From: Acidobacteriota bacterium
Lineage (GTDB): Bacteria > Actinomycetota > Acidimicrobiia > Acidimicrobiales > UBA8190
Direction: 5' to 3'
Assembly: GCA_028872975.1 (NCBI GenBank)
Contig: JAGWNV010000052.1
Coordinates: 1-11,759 of the forward strand
Length of the DNA: 11,759 nt
Shown here piece after piece: positions 1 to 7,107 of this stretch. The notes beneath the pieces were generated by a model that saw only the letters and a program-made list of their open reading frames with translations, was not told the DNA's origin and made no database searches. Within the stretch, counting starts at the first letter, position 1, and the number at the start of each line of letters is the position of its first letter. A program made the translations under genes and the position numbers.

Positions 1-407
1 AGCACCTCGCAGGCCTCCTCCAGCCGGTCGCTGCGTTCCCGGGGGGTGCCCAGAGCGATCCCGTAGTCGCCGGACTCCTCCTCGTTCCAGCCCGCCCCGA
101 TGCCGAGCTCGAGGCGGCCGCCCGAGACGTGGTCGAGGGTGGCGGCCATGTTGGCGAGGACGGCGGGGTGCCGGTAGTGGATGCCGGTGACGAGAACGCC
201 GAGCCGGAGCCGGCGGGTGGCCTGGGCCAGCGCGCTCAGGGTGATCCAGCCCTCGAGGCACGGGCCCGAGGAGTCGGAGAAGATCGGGTAGAAGTGGTCG
301 AAGGTCCAACCGGACTCGAACAGCTCGATGTCGTCGGCGGCACGGAACACCGCCAGCATGGCGTCCCACGTCGTGTGCTGCGGCGCGGTCTTGATGGCGA
401 AGCGCAT
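1..407 (-). CDS. LLM-class (luciferase-like) F420-dependent oxidoreductase, N-terminal part
   Basis: This is the first 135 codons of a luciferase-like monooxygenase-fold protein; the rest lies beyond the left edge. The family uses reduced F420 or FMN to reduce or oxidise small organic substrates in the cytoplasm. Seen: start MRFAIKTAPQHTTW, then the early-barrel motif FDHFYPI (residues 36-42), then the family hallmark from HYRHPAVLANMAA through LDHVSGGRLELGIGAGW (residues 77-107). The family is usually about 290-350 aa, so less than half is present. The ATG at 407 is chosen because the protein begins with the expected first beta strand and because a TACCGT hexamer ends 6 nt upstream, with no good Shine-Dalgarno. 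It is divergent from the alpha/beta hydrolase across 98 bp. F420 rather than FMN is inferred from the actinobacterial setting; the substrate cannot be told. Confidence 0.9.
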   Translation of the reverse strand, partial: MRFAIKTAPQHTTWDAMLAVFRAADDIELFESGWTFDHFYPIFSDSSGPCLEGWITLSALAQATRRLRLGVLVTGIHYRHPAVLANMAATLDHVSGGRLELGIGAGWNEEESGDYGIALGTPRERSDRLEEACEV

Positions 408-413
408 GTCGCC

Positions 414-419
414 ACGGTA
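414..419 (-). promoter_or_regulatory. Putative -10 hexamer TACCGT, leaderless LLM oxidoreductase
   Basis: On the minus strand TACCGT is followed by 6 nt (GGCGAC) and then the ATG. This puts the transcription start on or beside the first base of the start codon. No -35 box is recognisable. The call rests on spacing and on the same arrangement at several other genes in the window. Confidence 0.55.
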
Positions 420-492
420 CCCGGCATGGCCGGTGGGTCTTCCGGGCACATGGCGTCGGCGTCCGTGGTCGGGGCCGACCCGACGGGCCTCG

Positions 493-498
493 TAGGAT
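493..498 (+). promoter_or_regulatory. Putative -10 hexamer TAGGAT, leaderless alpha/beta hydrolase
   Basis: TAGGAT is followed by 7 nt (CGACGCC) and then the GTG start at 506. There is no Shine-Dalgarno in between, so a leaderless mRNA is the simplest reading. No -35 box is visible. Confidence 0.55.
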
Positions 499-505
499 CG
501 ACGCC

Positions 506-1780
506 GTGAGCGTCGCTGCGCCGCCCGAGCCGCCCGGGCCACCGTCGGGGGTCCCCGGCTTCGTGAGCAGCGTCTGGCGCGTGGCCCGGCAGGTGGCGAG
601 CGATCCGCGCCCCCGGGGCATCCTCCAGGCCGCGCCCCGCACCGCCGCCTTCCTGACGCGGGCCAACGCCCGCACGGCGGCCGGCGCCCTCGACGAGACC
701 GTCGTCCCGGTGCGACCCTCGCCCGGCCTGGCCGCCCAGGTGCTCCTCGACGAGGTCATGATCGCCGCCTTCCGCCATCCCCGTCTGCTGCCCCGGGCCG
801 GGGACTACGAGACCGCGGCCCGGGACCTCGCCGAGGCCCGGGCCGTGCTCGAGGCGGGCGGATGGCTCGACGACCCCGCCGGCTACCACGGGACGCCGGC
901 CGCGCCGGACCTCGTCGTGCACCGTCACGGCCAGGTGCCGGGGATGCGCTACGAGCACCTCGCCTTCCCGAGCGCCTGGGAGCCCCGTCCCGGTGAACCG
1001 GGAAGGGACCGGTGGCTCTCCTACACCGCCAACCGGACGGCCCACGCCTGGATCGCCCGCGCCCGGGCCGGGAGCCGCTCCTGGGTCGTCTGCGTGCACG
1101 GCTTCGGGATGGGGTCGAACCCCCTGCTCGACCTGAACGCCTTCCGGGCCTCCCAGCTCGTCCGAGCCGGGCTCAACGTGGCCGTCGTCGTCCTTCCCAT
1201 GCACGGGAAGCGCTCCGCGGGCCGGGCCCTCGGGGAGGGCTTCATGTCCATCGACCTCGTCGACTCCATGCACGGCATCGCCCAGGCGGCCTGGGACACC
1301 CGCCGGCTCGTCGCCTGGCTTCGCCGGGAGGAGGGGGCCGAGAAGGTGGGCGTCATGGGCCACTCCCTCGGGGGCCACGTGGTGTCCCTCGTGGCCGGCA
1401 TCGAACCCGGGCTCGACTGCGTGATCGCCGGCATCCCGGTGGTCGACCTCCCCGACCTCTACCGCCGCCACAGCCCGCCCGCCATCGCCCGGCGCGCCGA
1501 GCACCACGCCGTCCTGGGCGCCCCTGCCGACGCCGTGCACAAGGTGGTGTCGCCCCTCGCCCTCGACTGCCTGGTGCCCCCCGACGGGCGGTTCATCTTC
1601 GCCGGCCTCGGCGACCGCATGGCTACCTTCGGCCACGCCCACCGGCTCTGGATGCACTGGGGCCGGCCCCGACTGGCCACCTACGAAGGCGGCCACGTGG
1701 GGTTCTACTGGTCGGGGGCCGTCCGCCGGTTCGTCACCGACTCGCTGGAGGCGGCCGGGCTGCTCCGCGCCGCCCCCTGA
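506..1780 (+). CDS. Alpha/beta hydrolase family protein
   Basis: A 424-aa serine hydrolase of the alpha/beta fold, probably cytoplasmic: no signal peptide or membrane segment is seen. The N-terminal ~190 residues are an extension of unknown role. The fold then begins with the oxyanion motif VHGFGMG (His198), the nucleophile elbow GHSLGGH (Ser287), a likely acid in FAGLGDRM (Asp370) and the catalytic His in EGGHVGFYW (His397), giving a complete triad in the expected order. It resembles the ABHD18/DUF2048-type group in having a long N-terminal part, but this placement is uncertain. The substrate is unknown; an ester or lipid is plausible because the convergent neighbour is a lipid acyltransferase. 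The GTG at 506 is supported by a leaderless -10 box. The last 76 bp overlap the 3' end of the opposing acyltransferase gene. Confidence 0.9.
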   Translation: MSVAAPPEPPGPPSGVPGFVSSVWRVARQVASDPRPRGILQAAPRTAAFLTRANARTAAGALDETVVPVRPSPGLAAQVLLDEVMIAAFRHPRLLPRAGDYETAARDLAEARAVLEAGGWLDDPAGYHGTPAAPDLVVHRHGQVPGMRYEHLAFPSAWEPRPGEPGRDRWLSYTANRTAHAWIARARAGSRSWVVCVHGFGMGSNPLLDLNAFRASQLVRAGLNVAVVVLPMHGKRSAGRALGEGFMSIDLVDSMHGIAQAAWDTRRLVAWLRREEGAEKVGVMGHSLGGHVVSLVAGIEPGLDCVIAGIPVVDLPDLYRRHSPPAIARRAEHHAVLGAPADAVHKVVSPLALDCLVPPDGRFIFAGLGDRMATFGHAHRLWMHWGRPRLATYEGGHVGFYWSGAVRRFVTDSLEAAGLLRAAP

Positions 1781-3234
1781 GGTGCCCGTCGGCGCGGCGC
1801 CGGCCGGCTGCGAGCCCCGTTGTCGCCCGCGTCCCCCCCGCCGGCGGCCCTGACGAGCTCGTCGAGCGCGTGGGGGAGCGCCTCGGCGAGGTCCCACAGC
1901 CGCGGCACGAGCTCCCGGCAGGCGATGAGGCCGAAGCCGATGCGGTCCTCGTTGGACAGCACGGTCACGTTCAGCCCGGCGCCGTCCATGATGGGCCCGA
2001 GGGGGAAGAGGCCGAGCAGCCGGGCGCCGGCCATGTACAGGGGGATGGGCGGACCCGGGACGTTGGAGATGATCATGTTGTGGAGCACCGGATGGCGCTC
2101 CGACAGCCGGAGGCTCGAGTACAGGCGGGCGGCCAACGAGAACGTGTTCGGCGCGGCGTGCTCCGCCCACTGCATGAGGGTCTCCGCCCCCACCATGTTG
2201 TAGAGGTCCTTGGCCTCGGCGTTGCTCTCGGCGATGGCCCGCAGCCGCTCCACAGGGTCCTCGATGTCGGTGAGGAGGCTCGAGAACATCACCGACAGCT
2301 TGGTCGTGCCCTCGGCGTCGGCCGTCTGGTCGTGCACCGACACCGGCACGGCGGCGATGAGGGACTTGTCGGGTAGCTCGTCCCCCTCGGCGAGATACCG
2401 GCGCAGGGCGCCGCTCACCAGCGCCGTGACCACGTCGTTCACCTTGCAACCGAAGGCGTCTTTCACCTCCTTCACGGCTTCGAGCGAGACCTCGGTGAAG
2501 GCGATGGTCCGATGGGGCGTGATGGCGGCGTTGAACGACGTCCGGGGCGCCGTGAAGGGGGCCGCCACCCGCTGGCCGCGCCGGCGGCCGGCGCTCAGGA
2601 GGGTCCCGGCCAGGCGGACCACCGTGCCCGGCACCAGCCGGGCCATGTCGAGGGGCCGGACAATCGTCTCCAGGGCCCCTCGGCCGAACAGCTCGAGCTC
2701 GCCGGGGATGCGCTCGGCCGCCGGTGCCTCGGGGATCTCCGGCGGTGCCGCCGGGCGGGCCTCGAGGTCGAACAGGTGCATCATCAGGTTGGCGCCGGTG
2801 ATGCCGTCGATGGTGGCGTGGTGCATCTTGGCGAAGATCGCCACGTTGCCGTCGGCGAGACCCTCGACCACCCACATCTCCCACAGAGGCCGGGCGCGGT
2901 CGAGGGGCCGGCTGGCGATGGCGCCGGCCACGTCGGCCAGCTCCCTGGGACCCCCCGGAGAGGGCACGGCGATGCGGCGCAGGTGGTAGTCGATGTCGAA
3001 GTCGGGGTCGGTCACCCACGAGGGGCGGCCCAGGTTGAAGGGGGGCACCACGAGCTTGCGGGTCATGGCCGGCATGAGCGGATGACGCTCGAGGAACATC
3101 TGCCGGATGCGGTCGAACCGGTAGCCACCGGCCATGGTGGAGGTGTCGAGGACGAGCAGGCCGCACACGTGCATGTGCATGCTCGGGGTCTCGAAGTACA
3201 AGAAGGCCGCGTCGATTCCGCCCAATCGCTCCAT
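1705..3234 (-). CDS. WS/DGAT wax ester synthase / diacylglycerol O-acyltransferase
   Basis: A 509-aa acyl-CoA-dependent acyltransferase that makes wax esters and/or triacylglycerol, acting at the membrane or lipid-body surface. Seen: start MERLGGIDAAFLYFETPSMHMHV, typical of the family; PLWEMWVVEG (116-125); the catalytic HHxxxDG motif as HHATIDG (His138-Gly144); and C-terminal NVPGPP and GPIMDGAGLNVTVLS segments. All key residues are intact. The family is usually about 450-480 aa. The conserved part ends near residue 466 (LDELVRAA); the rest is an Arg/Ser/Ala-rich tail without recognisable motifs, and the first in-frame stop comes only inside the end of the opposing hydrolase gene. Start ATG 3234 is backed by TACACT 6 nt upstream. 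Which of the two ester products dominates cannot be read from sequence. Confidence 0.95.
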   Translation of the reverse strand: MERLGGIDAAFLYFETPSMHMHVCGLLVLDTSTMAGGYRFDRIRQMFLERHPLMPAMTRKLVVPPFNLGRPSWVTDPDFDIDYHLRRIAVPSPGGPRELADVAGAIASRPLDRARPLWEMWVVEGLADGNVAIFAKMHHATIDGITGANLMMHLFDLEARPAAPPEIPEAPAAERIPGELELFGRGALETIVRPLDMARLVPGTVVRLAGTLLSAGRRRGQRVAAPFTAPRTSFNAAITPHRTIAFTEVSLEAVKEVKDAFGCKVNDVVTALVSGALRRYLAEGDELPDKSLIAAVPVSVHDQTADAEGTTKLSVMFSSLLTDIEDPVERLRAIAESNAEAKDLYNMVGAETLMQWAEHAAPNTFSLAARLYSSLRLSERHPVLHNMIISNVPGPPIPLYMAGARLLGLFPLGPIMDGAGLNVTVLSNEDRIGFGLIACRELVPRLWDLAEALPHALDELVRAAGGGDAGDNGARSRPAPRRRAPQGAARSSPAASSESVTNRRTAPDQ

Positions 3235-3240
3235 GGGCCG

Positions 3241-3246
3241 AGTGTA
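3241..3246 (-). promoter_or_regulatory. Putative -10 hexamer TACACT, leaderless WS/DGAT
   Basis: On the minus strand TACACT is followed by CGGCCC and then ATG at 3234. It lies only 12 bp from the opposing -10 box of the Gfo/Idh gene, so the two promoters would compete for the same DNA. Confidence 0.6.
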
Positions 3247-3258
3247 CGGCGTTCGGCG

Positions 3259-3264
3259 TAGCGT
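3259..3264 (+). promoter_or_regulatory. Putative -10 hexamer TAGCGT, leaderless Gfo/Idh gene
   Basis: TAGCGT is followed by GGGCCG and then GTG at 3271. This favours that GTG over the in-frame ATG at 3286. A -35 at normal spacing would fall at about 3236-3241, touching the -10 and start site of the opposing gene. Confidence 0.6.
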
Positions 3265-3270
3265 GGGCCG

Positions 3271-4266
3271 GTGCCGGCCATCCGCATGGGCGTCCTCGGT
3301 GCCGCCCGCATCGCCCCCGCCGCCGTCGTCCGCCCCGCCCGGGCCGTGCCCGACGTGGTCGTCACCGCCGTGGCGGCACGGGACCGGGCCCGCGCCGAGG
3401 CGTTCGCCGGCCGCCACGGCATCCCGAGGGTCCTGCCCGACTACCGGAGCCTCGTCGAGGACCCCGACCTCGACGCCGTCTACATCCCCCTGCCCAACGG
3501 CCTCCACGGGGCCTGGACGACGGCCGCCCTCGCCGCCGGCAAGCATGTGCTGTGCGAGAAGCCCTTCACCGCCAACGTCGACGAGGCGATGGCCGTCCAG
3601 CAGGCCGCTGCCAGGACACCCGGTCTCGTCGTGATGGAGGCCTTCCACTATCGCTACCACCCCCTCTTCGCCCGGGTCCGCCACCTCCTCGAGGAGGGCG
3701 CCGTCGGCACCGTCCGCCACGTGGACACGAGGCTCTGCTTCCCGCTGCTGCGGCGCGGGGACATCCGCTGGGACCTCGGGTTGGCGGGCGGGGCGCTCAT
3801 GGACGCCGGCTGCTACACGGTCCACATGCTGCGCCACCTCGCCGGCGTCGAGCCCACCGTGACCGCTGCCAGGGCGCGCCTCGCCCGCCCCGGCGTGGAC
3901 CGGTTCCTCCAGGCCACCTACGACCTGCCCGGTGGTGCCACGGGCCGGACCACCTGCTCGATGCGGTCGACCCACCTCCTCGACGCCGGGTTCACGGTGG
4001 CGGGCGACGCCGGGGTGATCCGCGTCCTCAACCCGCTGGCGCCCCAGGTGTTCCACCGGGTCTCGGTGCGCACCGGTGGCTGTCGGCGGGTGGAGCGCAG
4101 CGTCCGGCGGCCCACCTACGAGTTCCAGCTCGAGGCCTTCGCCGACGCCGTGCTGCGAGGCGTGGCGCCCGTCACCGGCGTGGACGACGCCGTCGCCAAC
4201 ATGGCCGTCATCGACGCCGTCTACCGGGCCGCCGGCCTCGAGCCTCGGGTCCCCAGCGTCGTCTGA
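3271..4266 (+). CDS. Gfo/Idh/MocA family NAD(P)-dependent oxidoreductase
   Basis: A 331-aa cytoplasmic dehydrogenase of the glucose-fructose oxidoreductase/inositol dehydrogenase family. Seen: N-terminal Rossmann fold starting MGVLGAARIAP (6-16); DLDAVYIPLPNGLHG (67-80), typical of the dinucleotide domain; the family signature CEKPFTANVDEA with Glu96-Lys97-Pro98; and GGALMDAGCYTVHMLR (173-188) in the substrate domain with Asp178 and His185 as likely catalytic residues. The length is normal for the family. The closest-looking subgroup is the dihydrodiol/D-xylose dehydrogenase-like branch, on the DxGxY pattern, but the substrate is not known. Start GTG 3271 is chosen from the leaderless -10 box; ATG 3286 would remove only MPAIR. 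It is divergent from the WS/DGAT gene and convergent with the flavodoxin-like gene. Confidence 0.92.
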   Translation: MPAIRMGVLGAARIAPAAVVRPARAVPDVVVTAVAARDRARAEAFAGRHGIPRVLPDYRSLVEDPDLDAVYIPLPNGLHGAWTTAALAAGKHVLCEKPFTANVDEAMAVQQAAARTPGLVVMEAFHYRYHPLFARVRHLLEEGAVGTVRHVDTRLCFPLLRRGDIRWDLGLAGGALMDAGCYTVHMLRHLAGVEPTVTAARARLARPGVDRFLQATYDLPGGATGRTTCSMRSTHLLDAGFTVAGDAGVIRVLNPLAPQVFHRVSVRTGGCRRVERSVRRPTYEFQLEAFADAVLRGVAPVTGVDDAVANMAVIDAVYRAAGLEPRVPSVV

Positions 4267-4273
4267 GCACCCC

Positions 4274-4290
4274 GCCCGTCGCCGACGGGC
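4274..4290. terminator. Inverted repeat between convergent genes, possible bidirectional terminator
   Basis: GCCCGTCG-C-CGACGGGC is a perfect 8-bp inverted repeat. It begins 8 bp after the Gfo/Idh stop and lies 30 bp beyond the flavodoxin stop. It can fold on either strand (stem GCCCGTC, loop GCC). There is no T tract on either side, so intrinsic termination is only a possibility. Confidence 0.4.
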
Positions 4291-4320
4291 CGGGGCCGGG
4301 GCGTCTCCGGGACAGGGCGT

Positions 4321-4821
4321 TCAGAAGACCCCCGCCTCGAGCCCGGCGGCGAGCGTGGCGCCGAGCTCGGCGGCGGCCAGGCGGTCTGCCTCGCCCACCG
4401 TCCCGACCACCTCGAGCGGGGCCAGCACCCGGCGCCAGGCCAGCCCCGTGGCGATCCTGGCCACGCTCGACACCGCGCCGCTCGTGTCGGTGTCGCCTTT
4501 CACCACGAGCGCATAGGGCAACCCGCGGGTCTCGTCGAGGCACGGGTGGTAGATGCGCTCGAAGAAGTCCTTGAGCGCCCCTGACATGTACCCGAAGCGC
4601 GCTGGGGTGGCGAGGAGGAGGCCCTTCGACTGCATCACCTCTTGCGGGCCGGCGTCGAAGGCGCCGACCACCTCGACGGCGAGGGCCCCGTCCACGGCGT
4701 CTGTCGCCGCCGCCACGGCCGCTTCGGTGAGCGCCCAGGTCCCGCCGGTGCGGGAGTGGTGGACGACGAGCAGCCCGCCCCCGGCGCGGCCTGGAGGATG
4801 GGAGCCGGCCTCGTCGTCCAC
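4321..4821 (-). CDS. Flavodoxin-fold NAD(P)H-dependent oxidoreductase / flavodoxin family protein
   Basis: A 166-aa flavodoxin-like protein, probably binding FMN in the cytoplasm and acting in electron or quinone reduction. Seen: first strand and phosphate loop GGLLVVHHSRTGGT (15-28); a WrbA-like FMN-site segment TPARFGYMSGALKDFFER (72-89); then VVKGDTDTSGA, a typical following strand and loop. The length fits short-chain flavodoxins. Start choice: the open frame runs back to an ATG at 4881, but that would add an Arg-rich stretch unlike the family. GTG at 4821 is preferred because TAGCAT lies 7 nt upstream of it. The partner and substrate are unknown. It is transcribed alone, 239 bp downstream of the GMC gene stop and convergent with Gfo/Idh. 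Confidence 0.82.
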   Translation of the reverse strand: MDDEAGSHPPGRAGGGLLVVHHSRTGGTWALTEAAVAAATDAVDGALAVEVVGAFDAGPQEVMQSKGLLLATPARFGYMSGALKDFFERIYHPCLDETRGLPYALVVKGDTDTSGAVSSVARIATGLAWRRVLAPLEVVGTVGEADRLAAAELGATLAAGLEAGVF

Positions 4822-4828
4822 GGGGACG

Positions 4829-4834
4829 ATGCTA
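4829..4834 (-). promoter_or_regulatory. Putative -10 hexamer TAGCAT, leaderless flavodoxin-like gene
   Basis: On the minus strand TAGCAT is followed by CGTCCCC and then GTG at 4821. It decides the start of this gene and suggests transcription independent of the upstream GMC gene. Confidence 0.55.
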
Positions 4835-4979
4835 GGGACCCCGTTCGCCTGGCGACGCCGGCGGCGACGAAGGCTGGACAACCGACCGCAAGGTCACCGC
4901 GCCCCGGGGGTTCTCTGGGCGACCAGGTGGCGCGGCTCGTAGGTGGCGACCGGGGAGGCCGCCGGTCACCCGCTCGGGT

Positions 4980-4995
4980 GGCCGGCGTGCCGGCC
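4980..4995. repeat. Short inverted repeat in the 239-bp gap upstream of the flavodoxin gene
   Basis: GGCCGGC-GT-GCCGGCC is a perfect 7-bp inverted repeat. It lies between the GMC stop and the flavodoxin promoter, so it could be a second hairpin after the GMC gene or an operator. No other element was recognised in the gap 4835-5046. Confidence 0.3.
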
Positions 4996-5046
4996 CCGAG
5001 CGCCGGCCTCCCTGAACTTCCCGCTGCCGGCCCCTCTCCCGTTGTG

Positions 5047-5060
5047 GCGCCCCGGGGCGC
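5047..5060 (-). terminator. 14-bp perfect palindrome directly after the GMC stop codon
   Basis: GCGCCCCGGGGCGC abuts the stop codon of the GMC gene. It can form a 5-bp GC stem with a CCGG loop in the transcript. No U tract follows, so this is a possible 3'-end hairpin rather than a canonical terminator. Confidence 0.4.
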
Positions 5061-7100
5061 TCAGGTCATCCAGCCCACCGTGGCGGAGGGATAGGTCCCG
5101 GTGTTGGCCAGGTGGCCGACCATCGTGTCGGGGTCCAGGCGCCCGAGCACGCCCATGAGCGCGGGCCAGCTGGCGTCCACGTCGGCCTGGCGGTAGCCCG
5201 TCTTGTAGGCCATGGGGAACCCCGAGCCGCGCTGGCCGGTGCCGGTGGCGACGATGGCGGCCGCCACCCAGTACGACAGCGCCCACATGGTGAGCGTCAC
5301 GTTGAAGCCCGGCGCCGTCACGAACAGGCCCCCTCCGGCGTGGAAGAGGTTGTCGAAACGCCAGTAGCGGCCGAAGGGGTCGCAGGGTCCGCCTTCGGGC
5401 GTGAGGGCGAGCCGGTGGGTGCCCATGATGTGGCGGCTGGCCGGCACGTTCGTGAACGGCGTCGGGCCCGTCACCGGCGAGGTGGTCTGGTCGACCTGCC
5501 CCGGCAGGGCGGCCGGCAGCGTCGTCTCGATGGTGGCGGCGAAGAGGGGATGGATGGCGGGATAGGGCGTCCCCGGGTTGCCGACGGCCTCGAGCAGCTC
5601 GACCAGCTTCGGCGCGTAGTGGGCGGCGGCGGCCAGCTCGTAGGGATGGTTCTTGTAGGTGACCCGCGGTACCGGGATGCCGAAGACGTCGACCACGGAC
5701 GGATCGAGGTCGACGAGGTTCGTGGCCTGGGGCATGTCCTCGCCCTGGAGGGTGAAAGCGAGGAGGCGCTTGGTGAAGGGGCCGAGCGACATGTAGCTCT
5801 TGAGCGCCGAGCCGTGCATGAAGGCGGCCACTTCGGTGGCGGCCTGGACGGGGTTCAGGTTGCCACCCATCTCGAGGATGCCGGCGCGGGGGATCGTGGG
5901 GTCGAAGTCGGCCAGGGCCGGCCCCGAGCCGGCGAATGCGTCGAGGGTGTGGGTGGAGGTCCGTCCCCGGAAGGAGTGGATCTCCTGGTCCATCACCGCC
6001 AGGGCGTTGGTCTGGAGGTGGAAGGTGAGATTCCTCCCGAGCAGCCCGCTCGGCTCGTAGGCGCCTCCCGGTACGATCCCGCTCGACAGCGACAGCCGGG
6101 TGGCTTCGATGGGGGTGTTGGCCAGCACCACGACGTCGGCGGTGAGGTGTCCGGCGATGCCCGTCGTGGTGTCGACGTATCGGACGCCGGTGGCCAGATA
6201 CCGCCCGGTGGAGGGGTTGGGCGCCACGTCGATGTGGGTGACGTTGGCGTTGGCCACGAGGGTGGCGGGCAGGCTCCCCTTGGTCGTGGGGTACAGGGCG
6301 TCGAAGACCTGCCAGATGCCGCCGCCCTTGGCGTTCGAGGGGCAGCCGAAGTCGAGGCAGTGGGCGCAGTCGTTGCAGGCGGGCCGGCCCCGGTAGGGAC
6401 GCGAGGCGATCGAGGTCGGGACCGCCGCCGCGCCGTAGCCCATCGACGTCGCCGCCCAGTAGGCGAGGAGGCTGTTCAGCTGGCCGACGCCGGGCGGCAT
6501 GGCGTAGGGCGTCGACCGCGGCGACTCGTAGGGGTTCGGGTTCCTGACGGCTCCACCCGGGGAGCCGCTGGCCGGGCCTTGGACGCCGACGATCTCCTCG
6601 GAGACGGCGTAGAAGGCCTCGAGGTGGCGGTACTGCACGGGCCAGTCGGCATAGGTCGTCCCCGCGATGGCGGGCTGTGCGGGGTCGGTCCCCGCGGCGC
6701 GGGCGAACGCGGTGTTGGTGACGAAGTCGATCTCCCGGAACCGCCGGGCCTTGGCGTCGTAGTGGGTGGTGCCCCCGCCCACGGTGGTGGGGAGGGTGTT
6801 CACGTCGCCGACGAACTCGCGCGCCGCGCTCGCCCCGGCCACCCGGAAGCTCCGGGGCTCGAGCAGGGTGTCCTGGCCGATGGGCGGGGTCCGGGCCTCG
6901 TAGCCGATCTCGTCGTTGGCGAAGGTGTTGCGCACCGCCGCCGGGTCTGGCTGGCTCGGCTGCACCTGGGAGAAGTCGAAGTAATTGGCCCCCTTCTCCA
7001 GGATGGTGACCTGGTAGCCGGCGCGCGACAGGACGCGGGCCACCATCCCGCCCGAGGCGCCGCTGCCCACGACGATGGCGGTGCCCACTGGGCTCGTCAC
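5061..7100 (-). CDS. GMC-family FAD-dependent oxidoreductase (sugar/alcohol dehydrogenase-like)
   Basis: A 679-aa flavoprotein of the glucose-methanol-choline family, likely a dehydrogenase partnered with the subunit-3-like protein encoded just upstream. Seen: FAD-binding IVVGSGASGG (9-18) with Glu35 for the ribose; VGGGTTHYDAKARRFRE (~106-122), the second flavin motif; CNDCAHCLDFGCP (Cys242, 245, 248, 253), at the place where several membrane-associated GMC dehydrogenases carry an Fe-S-type cysteine cluster; then RHIMGTHRLAL with catalytic His557, and APGFNVTLTMWAL with Asn600 as the partner residue. It has no signal peptide: the FAD motif starts at residue 9. Export, if any, would have to use the Tat signal of the partner. 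The GTG at 7100 lies 7 bp after the partner's stop, behind a weak GAGG, indicating co-transcription. The substrate is unknown. Confidence 0.93.
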   Translation of the reverse strand: MTSPVGTAIVVGSGASGGMVARVLSRAGYQVTILEKGANYFDFSQVQPSQPDPAAVRNTFANDEIGYEARTPPIGQDTLLEPRSFRVAGASAAREFVGDVNTLPTTVGGGTTHYDAKARRFREIDFVTNTAFARAAGTDPAQPAIAGTTYADWPVQYRHLEAFYAVSEEIVGVQGPASGSPGGAVRNPNPYESPRSTPYAMPPGVGQLNSLLAYWAATSMGYGAAAVPTSIASRPYRGRPACNDCAHCLDFGCPSNAKGGGIWQVFDALYPTTKGSLPATLVANANVTHIDVAPNPSTGRYLATGVRYVDTTTGIAGHLTADVVVLANTPIEATRLSLSSGIVPGGAYEPSGLLGRNLTFHLQTNALAVMDQEIHSFRGRTSTHTLDAFAGSGPALADFDPTIPRAGILEMGGNLNPVQAATEVAAFMHGSALKSYMSLGPFTKRLLAFTLQGEDMPQATNLVDLDPSVVDVFGIPVPRVTYKNHPYELAAAAHYAPKLVELLEAVGNPGTPYPAIHPLFAATIETTLPAALPGQVDQTTSPVTGPTPFTNVPASRHIMGTHRLALTPEGGPCDPFGRYWRFDNLFHAGGGLFVTAPGFNVTLTMWALSYWVAAAIVATGTGQRGSGFPMAYKTGYRQADVDASWPALMGVLGRLDPDTMVGHLANTGTYPSATVGWMT

Positions 7101-7107
7101 CGCCGCC

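Noticed and set aside
236..3166. Very long minus-strand open frame (976 codons) covering the hydrolase and acyltransferase genes
   Set aside because: It runs in another frame of genes with clear motifs; its product is Arg/Gly/Pro/Ala-rich with no domain. Long shadow frames are expected at this GC content.
4835..5046. Possible small gene or RNA in the gap between the GMC and flavodoxin-like genes
   Set aside because: No frame with a credible start and protein-like composition was seen; apart from short GC inverted repeats nothing is recognisable.
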